Source of the DNA: JAVBRU01 sp031547595
Lineage (GTDB): Bacteria; Bacillota; Clostridia; Christensenellales; Aristaeellaceae
Length of the DNA: 11,345 nt
Assembly: GCA_031547595.1 (NCBI GenBank)
Contig: JAVBRU010000107.1
Coordinates: forward strand, 1 to 11,345
Direction: 5' to 3'
Shown here: positions 6,038 through 11,345 of the stretch, one piece after another
Layout: every line of letters starts with the position of its first letter
How positions within the stretch are numbered: the first letter of the stretch is position 1
Position numbers and translations under genes: made by a program
The notes under the pieces: generated by a model
Databases searched by the model: none
What the model was told of the DNA's origin: nothing
What the model saw: the letters and a program-made list of their open reading frames with translations, nothing else

Positions 6038-7786
6038 ATGATCAACTTGAAAGCAAAACCTTTTTATCTGGATGACGCGGACATCGAGTGGGTGCAAAAC
6101 ACAATCGCAGGCATGAGTGTGCAGGAGAAGATCGGCCAGCTCTTTTGCGTGCTGGGCATGTCGGCAGACGAAGGCTACATCTACGCGCTGACCAAGCAGC
6201 TGGGCGTTGGCGGCGTGATGTACCGCCCCGATATGGGCAGAAATGTGCAGGCTGCTCACCGCATGCTGCAAAGCAATTCCAAAATTCCGCTGCTGCTGGC
6301 CGCCAACCTGGAGGCGGGCGGCAACGGCAGCGCGGCAGACGGCACCAGCTTTGGCAAGCCCCTGCAGGTGGGTGCTACCGATAACGCCGAAATGGGCTAC
6401 CGCCTGGGCAAGGTGGCCTGCGCCGAGGGCGCGATGGTGGGCTGTAACTGGGCGTTCGCCCCCATTGTGGACATTGATATGAACTTTAGAAACCCTATCA
6501 CCAACCTGCGCACCTTTGGCAACAATGCCGACCTCGTGATCAAAATGGCCTCCGGATATCTGCGCGCGGCGGACGAAGAAAACATGGCCGTCAGCATCAA
6601 GCATTTCCCCGGCGACGGCGTGGACGAGCGCGACCAGCATCTGCACATGACGGTGAACAGCCTGTCGGTGGAAGACTGGGAGGCTTCCTATGGCCGCGTG
6701 TACCGCACGCTGATCGATCAGGGCGCCAAAACCGTGATGGTGGGGCATATCTGCCAGCCCGCCTACACGCGCCTTATCAATCCTGCCATCAAAGACGAAG
6801 AAATCATGCCCGCCACCCTGTCGCCGGAGCTGATGCAGGGACTCTTGCGTGAGAGAATGCAGTTCAACGGCCTGATTGTCACGGATGCTTCGCAGATGAT
6901 CGGCTTCACCGCCGCCATGCCCCGCAAGGATGCCGTGCCGCGCACCATCGCTTCGGGCATTGATATGTTCCTGTTCACCAAAAACCTGGAGGAAGACTAT
7001 CAGTTCATGATGGAAGGGTACCTGAGCGGTGTCATCACAGACGAACGCTTGACCGAAGCGCTCACCCGCATCCTGGCCACCAAGGCCTCCCTGAAGCTGC
7101 ACATCAAGCAACAGGAGGGCACGCTGGTGCCGGACGAATCCGTGCTGCAGCACCTTCGCAACGAGCATTTCGTCGCCTGGGCGCGAGAATGCGCGGATGA
7201 GGCGATCACGCTGGTGAAGGATAAGCAGGGCCTCCTGCCGCTGAGTGCGCAAAAAACCAGGCGCGTCCTTCTCAACGTGCTGGAGGAGGATGACGATATC
7301 AACAGCGCTTTGAGAACCAAACTGAAAGCCCTGCTCGAAAAAGAAGGCTTTGAAGTGACGGTGCGCGACCGCGCCATGGCCCAGCTCTCCGCTGCTAACT
7401 TCCAGGAGAATGCGGAAGCGCTGCTAAAGGTCATGGGTGAAGTGATGGGCAAGGTGAGCGATTTCAAGAGCCAGTATGATCTGGTTTTGTATGTGGCAAA
7501 CTTCGAAACCGCCAGCAACAACACCGTTGTGCGCATTGGCTGGCACAGCCTGATGGGCATTGGCAACGACAACCCCTGGTTTGTGCAGGAGATCCCAACG
7601 CTTTTCGTCAGCCTGGCCAACCCCTACCATCTGCTGGACGTACCCATGATCAAAACCTTTGTGAACGCCTACACCAACAATGAGTATGTACTCGACAGCC
7701 TGATGGAAAAACTGATGGGACGCAGCCCCTTCAAGGGCGTCAACCCTGTGGATCCCTTCTGCGGACGCTGGGATACCACGCTGTAG
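6038..7786 (+). CDS. Glycoside hydrolase family 3 protein, NagZ-like catalytic domain
   Basis: A 582-residue cytoplasmic GH3 enzyme without signal peptide. The catalytic barrel covers about 15-350. Asp283 in GLIVTDASQM is the expected nucleophile. KHFPGDG (188-194) followed by Asp199-Gln-His201 matches the beta-N-acetylglucosaminidase (NagZ) loop, in which an Asp-His dyad serves as acid/base. The usual second His of KHFPGHG is Asp193 here, and the substrate-binding block DxEGGxVxR is replaced by NLEAGGNG (90-97), so the substrate may differ from GlcNAc-MurNAc. After a helical linker, a GH3 C-terminal-type domain begins near 386 (ADEAITLVKDKQGLLPL). GAGGAGG overlapping the esterase stop supports ATG 6038 and shows translational coupling. 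It probably cleaves the glycoside imported by the symporter and deacylated by the esterase; beta-glucosidase activity is an alternative. Confidence 0.9.
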   Translation: MINLKAKPFYLDDADIEWVQNTIAGMSVQEKIGQLFCVLGMSADEGYIYALTKQLGVGGVMYRPDMGRNVQAAHRMLQSNSKIPLLLAANLEAGGNGSAADGTSFGKPLQVGATDNAEMGYRLGKVACAEGAMVGCNWAFAPIVDIDMNFRNPITNLRTFGNNADLVIKMASGYLRAADEENMAVSIKHFPGDGVDERDQHLHMTVNSLSVEDWEASYGRVYRTLIDQGAKTVMVGHICQPAYTRLINPAIKDEEIMPATLSPELMQGLLRERMQFNGLIVTDASQMIGFTAAMPRKDAVPRTIASGIDMFLFTKNLEEDYQFMMEGYLSGVITDERLTEALTRILATKASLKLHIKQQEGTLVPDESVLQHLRNEHFVAWARECADEAITLVKDKQGLLPLSAQKTRRVLLNVLEEDDDINSALRTKLKALLEKEGFEVTVRDRAMAQLSAANFQENAEALLKVMGEVMGKVSDFKSQYDLVLYVANFETASNNTVVRIGWHSLMGIGNDNPWFVQEIPTLFVSLANPYHLLDVPMIKTFVNAYTNNEYVLDSLMEKLMGRSPFKGVNPVDPFCGRWDTTL

Positions 7787-7797
7787 CGCGCATCAAT

Positions 7798-7834
7798 AAT
7801 CCCCCCGCCGGCATTGCCGGGGGGGGATTGCTTT
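7798..7834 (+). terminator. Strong terminator closing the glycan cluster
   Basis: AATCCCCCCGCCGGC (7798-7812) pairs with GCCGGGGGGGGATT (7816-7829), 14 pairs with one bulged G at 7807, around a 3-base loop, followed by GCTTTT. The flanking genes converge, so it may also serve the minus-strand MerR gene ending at 7841, although the T-run is better on the plus strand. Confidence 0.85.
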
Positions 7835-7840
7835 TGCTCC

Positions 7841-8659
7841 TCATACCTTCCCAACGGGATAGCAGACTTCCGTCACATACTCATCGGGGTCTTGCGTTTC
7901 GTGGGGGCTCACATGGTAGATAAAAAACGAAGCGCCCTGGAAAGTGTAGCCGTTGTCGCGCACCCAATTCGCGACTGCCTCGTTGACCTCGTTGATACCG
8001 TCATAGGCACCCTTGTAGGTAGAGGATGCGACGAGCACGGGCGGCTCTGTCTTGAATGTGACGTTGGCGGTATCCGCGTACTTGCCTTTGACGGATTTTT
8101 GCACTTCCACATCCACATCGTTCTCTTTGTACTCGGTATCGTGGAAAATGGCATTTGTGTAGCAGGGATCACCATCCTGCATTTTCAAAGGCGCAGTTTC
8201 CTCCATCAGGATATCCCAGAGCAGTCCTTCCTGGTCATAGCCCGGAATTTGCTTGCGCACACTGGCAACGTAGCGCTCTGGCAGTTCCTTTAATATTACG
8301 TTGTAATTCATGGACACACCATCCTTTCCCAGCCGCTGAAGGGCTGTTTCAAGCAGCCTCAGCCGATAGGCTGTTTCTGCGGATTGCTCACGCAGCTCAG
8401 CTTGCTTGAGGCGCAGATGCTGGGTCAGTACGCGGGGGTCGTCGTAGCGCTTCATGATTTCGCCAATGGCAGCAAGGCCAAACCCCATGTCCTTCAGCTC
8501 GGTAATGCGGCCAGCAACAGGAAGCTGGTCTTCACTGTAATACCGGTAGGATGTGAACTGATCCGTCATGGCAGGCACCAACAGCCCCAGCGCATTATAA
8601 TAGCGCAACATCCGAATACTGACCCGTGACAGCTTTGAAAAGTCTCCGATTTTCAGCAT
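7841..8659 (-). CDS. MerR-family regulator with GyrI-like effector-binding domain (BmrR type)
   Basis: A 272-residue regulator with an N-terminal MerR winged-helix (about 1-70: LKIGDFSKLSRVSIRMLRYY, ending in the wing SYRYYSEDQL), a dimerising coiled coil (about 75-112), and a C-terminal GyrI-like domain (about 118-272) as in BmrR-type multidrug sensors. Glu265 in YVTEVCYPV lies where members of this fold carry the acidic residue that binds cationic ligands. I choose ATG 8659 over ATG 8665, because GAGGG ends 6 bases before the former and directly abuts the latter. Its promoter has the 19-base spacer of MerR-activated promoters, so autoactivation by a bound drug-like effector is likely. No efflux gene adjoins it; the only same-strand neighbour upstream is the VOC-fold gene at 8751-9086. 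Confidence 0.93.
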   Translation of the reverse strand: MLKIGDFSKLSRVSIRMLRYYNALGLLVPAMTDQFTSYRYYSEDQLPVAGRITELKDMGFGLAAIGEIMKRYDDPRVLTQHLRLKQAELREQSAETAYRLRLLETALQRLGKDGVSMNYNVILKELPERYVASVRKQIPGYDQEGLLWDILMEETAPLKMQDGDPCYTNAIFHDTEYKENDVDVEVQKSVKGKYADTANVTFKTEPPVLVASSTYKGAYDGINEVNEAVANWVRDNGYTFQGASFFIYHVSPHETQDPDEYVTEVCYPVGKV

Positions 8660-8699
8660 GGCCATCCCTCACCTGTGTGGTACTCTTGAGCTCATCCTC

Positions 8700-8730
8700 A
8701 TTGTAAAACATACCACAGTGAGAGAGTCAA
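8700..8730 (-). promoter_or_regulatory. MerR-type promoter with 19-bp spacer
   Basis: Reading leftwards, TTGACT (8730-8725) and TACAAT (8705-8700) are separated by 19 bases, the long spacer that MerR regulators compress to allow transcription. The spacer centre CAC-T-GTG gives weak dyad symmetry. It lies about 40 bases upstream of the MerR start codon, so the gene probably regulates itself. Confidence 0.7.
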
Positions 8731-8750
8731 GGGGATTTTTCACTTTTTTA

Positions 8751-9086
8751 TTATGCTTTTTGCGCGACGGCAATTCTGTTGCCGTCAGGATCGGCAAACC
8801 AAAATGAGTACGCGCCCCAGGGCTTCCTTTCGGGCGGGGAAATGATGTGGATGCCGGGTATCTGCCGCAGCAGCCGCTCGTATAGCACATCGATATCCGG
8901 GTCAAAGCATTGCAGCCATATATTCTTTTCGCTTGCCATTGTCACATTGCCCGGGTTCCAGATGCTGATATCCCCAAAGCTGTAATGGCTGCCTTCCACA
9001 AAGGGTTCCGCTTGAAAGACAATGCCATAAAACTCCGCCAGTCGAGGGGCATTATCGGTTGTGATGCATAACCCGCCAAGCCGCAT
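8751..9086 (-). CDS. VOC-superfamily (glyoxalase/bleomycin-resistance fold) protein
   Basis: A 111-residue protein with the paired beta-alpha-beta-beta-beta modules of the vicinal oxygen chelate superfamily. The opening GGLCITTDNAPRLAEFY (4-20) and the closing FADPDGNRIAV (97-107) are the standard landmarks. Metal-dependent members have His near residue 4 and Glu at about 106. Here these positions are Gly4 and Ala106, so the canonical metal ligands seem absent and a ligand-binding or drug-sequestering role fits better than a glyoxalase. AAGGAGAG ends 7 bases before ATG 9086. The gene lies upstream of, and on the same strand as, the MerR/GyrI regulator, whose promoter starts just after this stop codon with no terminator between, so both may be on one transcript. 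Ligand unknown. Confidence 0.88.
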   Translation of the reverse strand: MRLGGLCITTDNAPRLAEFYGIVFQAEPFVEGSHYSFGDISIWNPGNVTMASEKNIWLQCFDPDIDVLYERLLRQIPGIHIISPPERKPWGAYSFWFADPDGNRIAVAQKA

Positions 9087-9128
9087 GTTTTTCTCTCCTT
9101 ACGCTTCATTGTGCACCGTTTTATCACC

Positions 9129-9156
9129 AGTATATCATGTCCGCCGTGTAACACAA
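9129..9156 (-). promoter_or_regulatory. Possible promoter of the VOC gene
   Basis: TTGTGT (9156-9151), a 16-base spacer and TATACT (9134-9129) read leftwards towards the VOC gene. The -10 box is good and the -35 moderate. It stands back to back with the plus-strand promoter at 9163-9191. Confidence 0.45.
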
Positions 9157-9162
9157 GCTTTC

Positions 9163-9191
9163 TTGATAAAAAACAGGATACATGGTATGAT
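9163..9191 (+). promoter_or_regulatory. Predicted sigma-A-type promoter of the His/Cys-rich protein gene
   Basis: TTGATA (9163-9168) and TATGAT (9186-9191) have the ideal 17-base spacing. Transcription would begin near 9198, about 24 bases before the ATG at 9222, leaving room for the AAGGCGG ribosome binding site but little else in the leader. Confidence 0.68.
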
Positions 9192-9221
9192 ATCCTTATC
9201 ATGAAAAAGGCGGTATAAGTA

Positions 9222-9743
9222 ATGCACCAACACGATGAACCCTGCGGCTGCGGGCACTCTCATCCCCATCACGAGCACGGCGAGCACTGCGGCTGCGGCC
9301 ACGCCCATCTGCCGATGCCCACCCATGCGGATTTATCCCCTTTGCAGGTGAGTGTCCTGATGGAGCTGCGAAATCGCAAATATTTGCCTGTCGCATGCTT
9401 TGCCTTCACCAAAGCCGATGATGAGGATCGCTACGCGGCGGCGCTGGCACCTGTTTATTTAAGTTCAGCAGAGGATTCTATGGAGCAGGTGAAGGCACTG
9501 GGCCAAGATCTTTCCGCCCTGGAAGCCATGGATTTGATCGCGCTGGAGTATGATATGCCGCTTGGCAATTACGCCTATGACGAGTATAAAACCTCCACGC
9601 TGTACGCCTATTTTGTAGAAACGGTGGCCGAGGCCGCCCAAAACCCGAACGCTGCCTTCGACACGCCGCTGCTGGAACTAGGCAGCATGGGCCTGACAGA
9701 CGCGGGCGAGAAGCTGGTGGACGAGCTGCTCGGGCAAACTTGA
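9222..9743 (+). CDS. Protein with His/Cys-rich putative metal-binding N-terminus, unknown function
   Basis: A 173-residue protein that I do not recognise. The first 35 residues hold eleven His and four Cys, arranged as two copies of a CGCGHxH motif (8-14 and 23-29) joined by a His-rich linker (PHHEHGEH). Such tails bind Zn, Ni, Cu or Co in metallochaperones, transporters and sensors. The rest (about 36-170) is soluble, with no signal peptide or membrane helix. It looks alpha/beta with some features of a winged helix (LSPLQVSVLMELRNRKYLP, later ALEAMDLIALEYD and GSMGLTDAGEKLVDEL), but this resemblance is weak. AAGGCGG 8 bases upstream supports the ATG. It has its own promoter and a hairpin directly after its stop, so it appears monocistronic. 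A metal-storage or metal-sensing role is inference. Confidence 0.82.
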   Translation: MHQHDEPCGCGHSHPHHEHGEHCGCGHAHLPMPTHADLSPLQVSVLMELRNRKYLPVACFAFTKADDEDRYAAALAPVYLSSAEDSMEQVKALGQDLSALEAMDLIALEYDMPLGNYAYDEYKTSTLYAYFVETVAEAAQNPNAAFDTPLLELGSMGLTDAGEKLVDELLGQT

Positions 9744-9748
9744 TTACG

Positions 9749-9768
9749 CAGTAAATTTTTACTGTTTT
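9749..9768 (+). terminator. Terminator after the His/Cys-rich protein gene
   Basis: CAGTAAA (9749-9755) pairs with TTTACTG (9758-9764), followed by TTTT. An outer pair, CGGGCAA (9731-9737) with TTGCCCG (9771-9777), encloses it, giving a nested hairpin that reaches back over the stop codon. The stem is AT-rich, so termination may rely on the next hairpin too. Confidence 0.55.
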
Positions 9769-9786
9769 GCTTGCCCGCTTCAAACA

Positions 9787-9822
9787 GAGCCGCCTTTTCT
9801 TTTTCAAAAGAAAAGGCGGCTC
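9787..9822. terminator. Long 17-bp hairpin, likely bidirectional terminator
   Basis: GAGCCGCCTTTTCTTTT (9787-9803) is perfectly complementary to the segment at 9806-9822 with only two bases between, so the real loop is formed by opening a pair or two. It lies between the plus-strand gene ending at 9743 and the minus-strand gene ending at 9929. The T-tract after it is poor on both strands (ATTCTTTA on plus, TGTTTG on minus). The plain GCCGCC-T/C-A/G composition suggests a repeat family member. Confidence 0.65.
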
Positions 9823-9928
9823 ATTCTTTACCGAAAAGACGCCCCCCCCCTGGGTAGAATGTTTAATGAGCATATCATATAGCATACATGATTCAATCAA
9901 CTTAGAGAGCCGTCCGAGGGCACTGCGT
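9823..9928. other. Intergenic stretch with a 9-C homopolymer
   Basis: No gene or RNA is evident here. A run of nine C (9842-9850) sits in GACGCCCCCCCCCTGGG, followed by AT-rich sequence up to the stop of the secreted protein gene. Homopolymers of this kind slip in replication and are error-prone in sequencing. Confidence 0.5.
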
Positions 9929-10354
9929 TCAGTACCCAATAACAGACGCCACGGACTTCGCCTTCAATGCCGTTGTGATCGTCTCTACCTCTCCATTCAA
10001 AATATATCCAATGGAAAATTCATAGCCTCGATCCGTCATACTAACCAGCGAGTCCCATGAGGAACAGAGCACGCCCAGTACCCCCATCACAGTAGATGCG
10101 GACAGGTGAATCCACAACGTCATTTCCCCTTGTCCCTGGCTGTTGATGCCCTCAAAGGCAACATAGTTATTATCCAGATCAATCAGTAACATGACGGCTT
10201 TGTCTACGTCATGGCTTTGAACCACATCGGGCGTACCGTAGGAATCCGTAAAAATTTTGACAAGCGAGGTATAGCAAGTTTCCGCGGAGGCAGGGCAGGC
10301 CATTGCTGCCGTAAGTAATATAATAATAGAAAGTGTTGCCAGCAATTTGCGCAT
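9929..10354 (-). CDS. Small secreted protein of unknown function
   Basis: A 141-residue protein with a clear signal peptide: MRKLL, a hydrophobic core (ATLSIIILLTAAMA), then PASA-ET, a signal peptidase I site after Ala24. A Cys at 20 is preceded by AMA and does not make a good lipobox. The mature part, about 117 residues, has two Cys (27 and one in VLCSSWDS), a repeated beta-strand character (KAVMLLIDLDNNYVAFEGI, EMTLWIHLSAS, YEFSIGYILNGEVETI), and no motif I can name. ATG 10354 is chosen because GAGGGGGAG lies 9 bases upstream and the signal peptide begins there; the frame continues upstream to 10432 without a usable start signal. A TATAAT (10397-10392) lies 38 bases ahead. It appears monocistronic, between two unrelated genes. 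Confidence 0.82.
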   Translation of the reverse strand: MRKLLATLSIIILLTAAMACPASAETCYTSLVKIFTDSYGTPDVVQSHDVDKAVMLLIDLDNNYVAFEGINSQGQGEMTLWIHLSASTVMGVLGVLCSSWDSLVSMTDRGYEFSIGYILNGEVETITTALKAKSVASVIGY

Positions 10355-10391
10355 AATGATATACTCCCCCTCTTTTTCTGACGTGTTATGG

Positions 10392-10397
10392 ATTATA
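10392..10397 (-). promoter_or_regulatory. -10 box of the secreted-protein gene
   Basis: A perfect TATAAT reads leftwards at 10397-10392 and predicts a transcript start near 10385, about 30 bases before the start codon at 10354. No convincing -35 box is present at 16-18 bases, which may point to activator dependence or a different sigma factor. Confidence 0.5.
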
Positions 10398-10452
10398 CCT
10401 GTATTTGGATTTTTACACATTGATTGTAACACACATGCACGAACAAGTCAAG

Positions 10453-10489
10453 TGCGAAAAGAGCGAAGGAACGCATTGCGCCCCTTCGC
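10453..10489 (-). terminator. Terminator of the TipAL-like MerR gene
   Basis: On the minus strand GCGAAGGGGCGC (10489-10478) pairs with GCGTTCCTTCGC (10474-10463), twelve pairs with two G-U, around a 3-base loop, followed by TCTTTTC. It lies 17 bases after the stop codon of the gene. Confidence 0.82.
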
Positions 10490-10505
10490 CCTTGGCCATG
10501 AAATA

Positions 10506-10913
10506 TTATTGCTTCGTGCAATACACCCGGATCGCGTCGCGCATCAGCAGCGCGGTGCCCTCGCCAAATTTGTCAATGTTCTTGGTAAAGCGCTCATCGT
10601 CGATGTACATTTCGCCAAGGCCGGCCAGGATTTCGTCCGTGCAGGTGTAGAAGTACCCGATATGGTCTTGCCAGCGCCGCACCAACGCCTGCGCATCAGG
10701 GGCGGCAGGGCTTTCGCCGCGTAGCGCAGCAAAGGCAGCAAAGATTTCGTCGCCCTCCTGGGCAATGCGCAGCTTTTCCGCATCGGACAGGGTATCATAG
10801 CGCTGCTGCGATTGCCTATAGGCATCACTGCCGCCCCAGCGCTGTTGCGCCTCGGCAGCATACTGCTCTTTGGCATTTTGAATATCCTGCAAGGTTGTTT
10901 TGTGGTTTTTCAT
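10506..10913 (-). CDS. Possible separately translated TipAS-like domain (internal start)
   Basis: Within the regulator gene, ATG 10913 (Met108) is preceded by AGGAGG (10926-10921) with a 7-base gap, as good a translation signal as any in the window. It falls at the boundary between the coiled coil and the drug-binding domain, so initiation here would give a free 135-residue TipAS-like protein. Streptomyces tipA is known to make such a short product, which sequesters antibiotic, from an in-frame internal start. The codons carrying the signal encode Leu-Gly-Gly, so chance is possible. Confidence 0.5.
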   Translation of the reverse strand: MKNHKTTLQDIQNAKEQYAAEAQQRWGGSDAYRQSQQRYDTLSDAEKLRIAQEGDEIFAAFAALRGESPAAPDAQALVRRWQDHIGYFYTCTDEILAGLGEMYIDDERFTKNIDKFGEGTALLMRDAIRVYCTKQ

Positions 10914-11234
10914 AGGGTTCCCTCCTAATGTATCGTCCACCATCTGCAACAGCTCGTCCAGGTGTTGGCGCTTGAGAAGCAGCAATGCCCGGTGTTTTTG
11001 CAGCGCATCGGCGGCGTCATGCCGGGGATGATCGAGCATTTTTGCGATGTCCGACAGCGGAAACTCCAGCTCCCGGTAGAACAGGATCTGCTGCAGGCGC
11101 TTTAGCGCGTCCGCGTCATACAGGCGGTAGCCCGCCTCGGAGACGCTGCTTGGGCGAAGCAGCCCGATCTCGTCATAATAATGCAGTGTGCGCACACTGA
11201 TCCCAAAGACGGCGGCCATTTCGCTGACAGTCAT
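10506..11234 (-). CDS. MerR-family regulator with TipAS drug-binding domain (TipAL/Mta type)
   Basis: A 242-residue regulator. Residues 1-70 are the MerR winged helix (TVSEMAAVFGISVRTLHYYD, then SEAGYRLYDADAL). Residues 72-105 are the dimerising coiled coil. Residues 108-242 are a TipAS-type domain, the all-helical ligand-binding module of Streptomyces TipAL and Bacillus Mta, with the late signature GLGEMYIDDERFTKNIDKFGEGTA. In TipAL this domain captures thiopeptide antibiotics. I choose ATG 11234: GGGAGGTGAG precedes it at good spacing, whereas the in-frame TTG at 11252 coincides with the predicted transcript start. The promoter has the MerR 19-base spacer with a perfect dyad, so autoactivation is likely. 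An internal ATG (10913) has its own AGGAGG. No efflux gene is visible on either side within the window. Confidence 0.94.
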   Translation of the reverse strand: MTVSEMAAVFGISVRTLHYYDEIGLLRPSSVSEAGYRLYDADALKRLQQILFYRELEFPLSDIAKMLDHPRHDAADALQKHRALLLLKRQHLDELLQMVDDTLGGNPMKNHKTTLQDIQNAKEQYAAEAQQRWGGSDAYRQSQQRYDTLSDAEKLRIAQEGDEIFAAFAALRGESPAAPDAQALVRRWQDHIGYFYTCTDEILAGLGEMYIDDERFTKNIDKFGEGTALLMRDAIRVYCTKQ

Positions 11235-11256
11235 GCTCTCACCTCCCTTCAAAAAC

Positions 11257-11287
11257 AGAATACACCATCACGCGGCGTGAGGGTCAA
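11257..11287 (-). promoter_or_regulatory. MerR-type promoter and operator of the TipAL-like gene
   Basis: Reading leftwards, TTGACC (11287-11282) and TATTCT (11262-11257) are separated by 19 bases. The spacer contains the perfect dyad TCACGC-C-GCGTGA, flanked further out by matching ACC and GGT. This is the classic architecture of a MerR-family binding site lying between the two promoter boxes. Transcription would start near 11250. Confidence 0.82.
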
Positions 11288-11345
11288 GAGGTTTTTGAAA
11301 AAAACTTATAGCGTCATTTGATACGTGAGCGCTGTGCCGGTTTTG

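Noticed and set aside
5723..7252. A 509-residue open frame on the minus strand opposite the GH3 gene
   Set aside because: It is His/Gly/Ala-rich low-complexity sequence with no domain, and lies wholly antisense to well-supported esterase and GH3 genes; a codon-bias shadow.
11306..11344. A minus-strand frame entering from the right edge and ending TYQMTL-stop at 11306
   Set aside because: It could be the C-terminus of a neighbouring gene, but thirteen residues without context cannot be supported.

Overview
The window looks like a chromosomal segment from a member of the Bacillota, probably a gut-type clostridium of moderate GC content. The grounds are strong AGGAGG-type ribosome binding sites, sigma-A-like promoters, many one-component regulators (AraC, two MerR), a GPH-family sugar symporter beside glycan-processing enzymes, and Rho-independent terminators. 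Nothing in the sequence fixes the genus. I found no rRNA, tRNA, CRISPR array or intact insertion sequence.

Layout. (1) 1-245: the 3' end of an unrecognised gene with a coiled-coil tail, closed by a GC-rich terminator. (2) 243-1231: an orphan OmpR-family response regulator whose phospho-acceptor Asp is Glu and whose acidic pair is broken, followed by a translationally coupled 71-residue membrane protein. (3) 1243-2013 (-): an AraC-family regulator, divergent from (4) 2166-7786 (+): a PAP2 phosphatase, a GPH sugar:cation symporter split by an apparent one-base frameshift, a type-B carboxylesterase and a cytoplasmic GH3 (NagZ-like) glycosidase, closed by a strong terminator. (5) 7841-9086 (-): a MerR/GyrI-like regulator preceded by a VOC-fold protein. 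(6) 9222-9743 (+): a protein with a His/Cys-rich N-terminus and its own promoter. (7) 9929-10354 (-): a small secreted protein. (8) 10506-11234 (-): a TipAL/Mta-type MerR regulator.

How the parts fit. The AraC regulator and the 2166-7786 cluster share an intergenic region in which one perfect inverted repeat supplies a TAGACA -35 box to each divergent promoter. The cluster reads as uptake of a small, probably acylated glycoside or oligosaccharide followed by intracellular deacylation and glycosidic cleavage, though the transporter frame is broken in this sequence. The right third is a drug/metal-response neighbourhood. Both MerR genes sit behind promoters with the stretched 19-bp spacer typical of MerR activation, and the TipAL-like gene has a strong internal Shine-Dalgarno and ATG that would release the drug-binding domain alone.

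Most worth checking: the Asp-to-Glu response regulator with its small membrane partner, the frameshifted symporter, the shared divergent operator, the internal start in the TipAL-like gene, and the His/Cys-rich protein.
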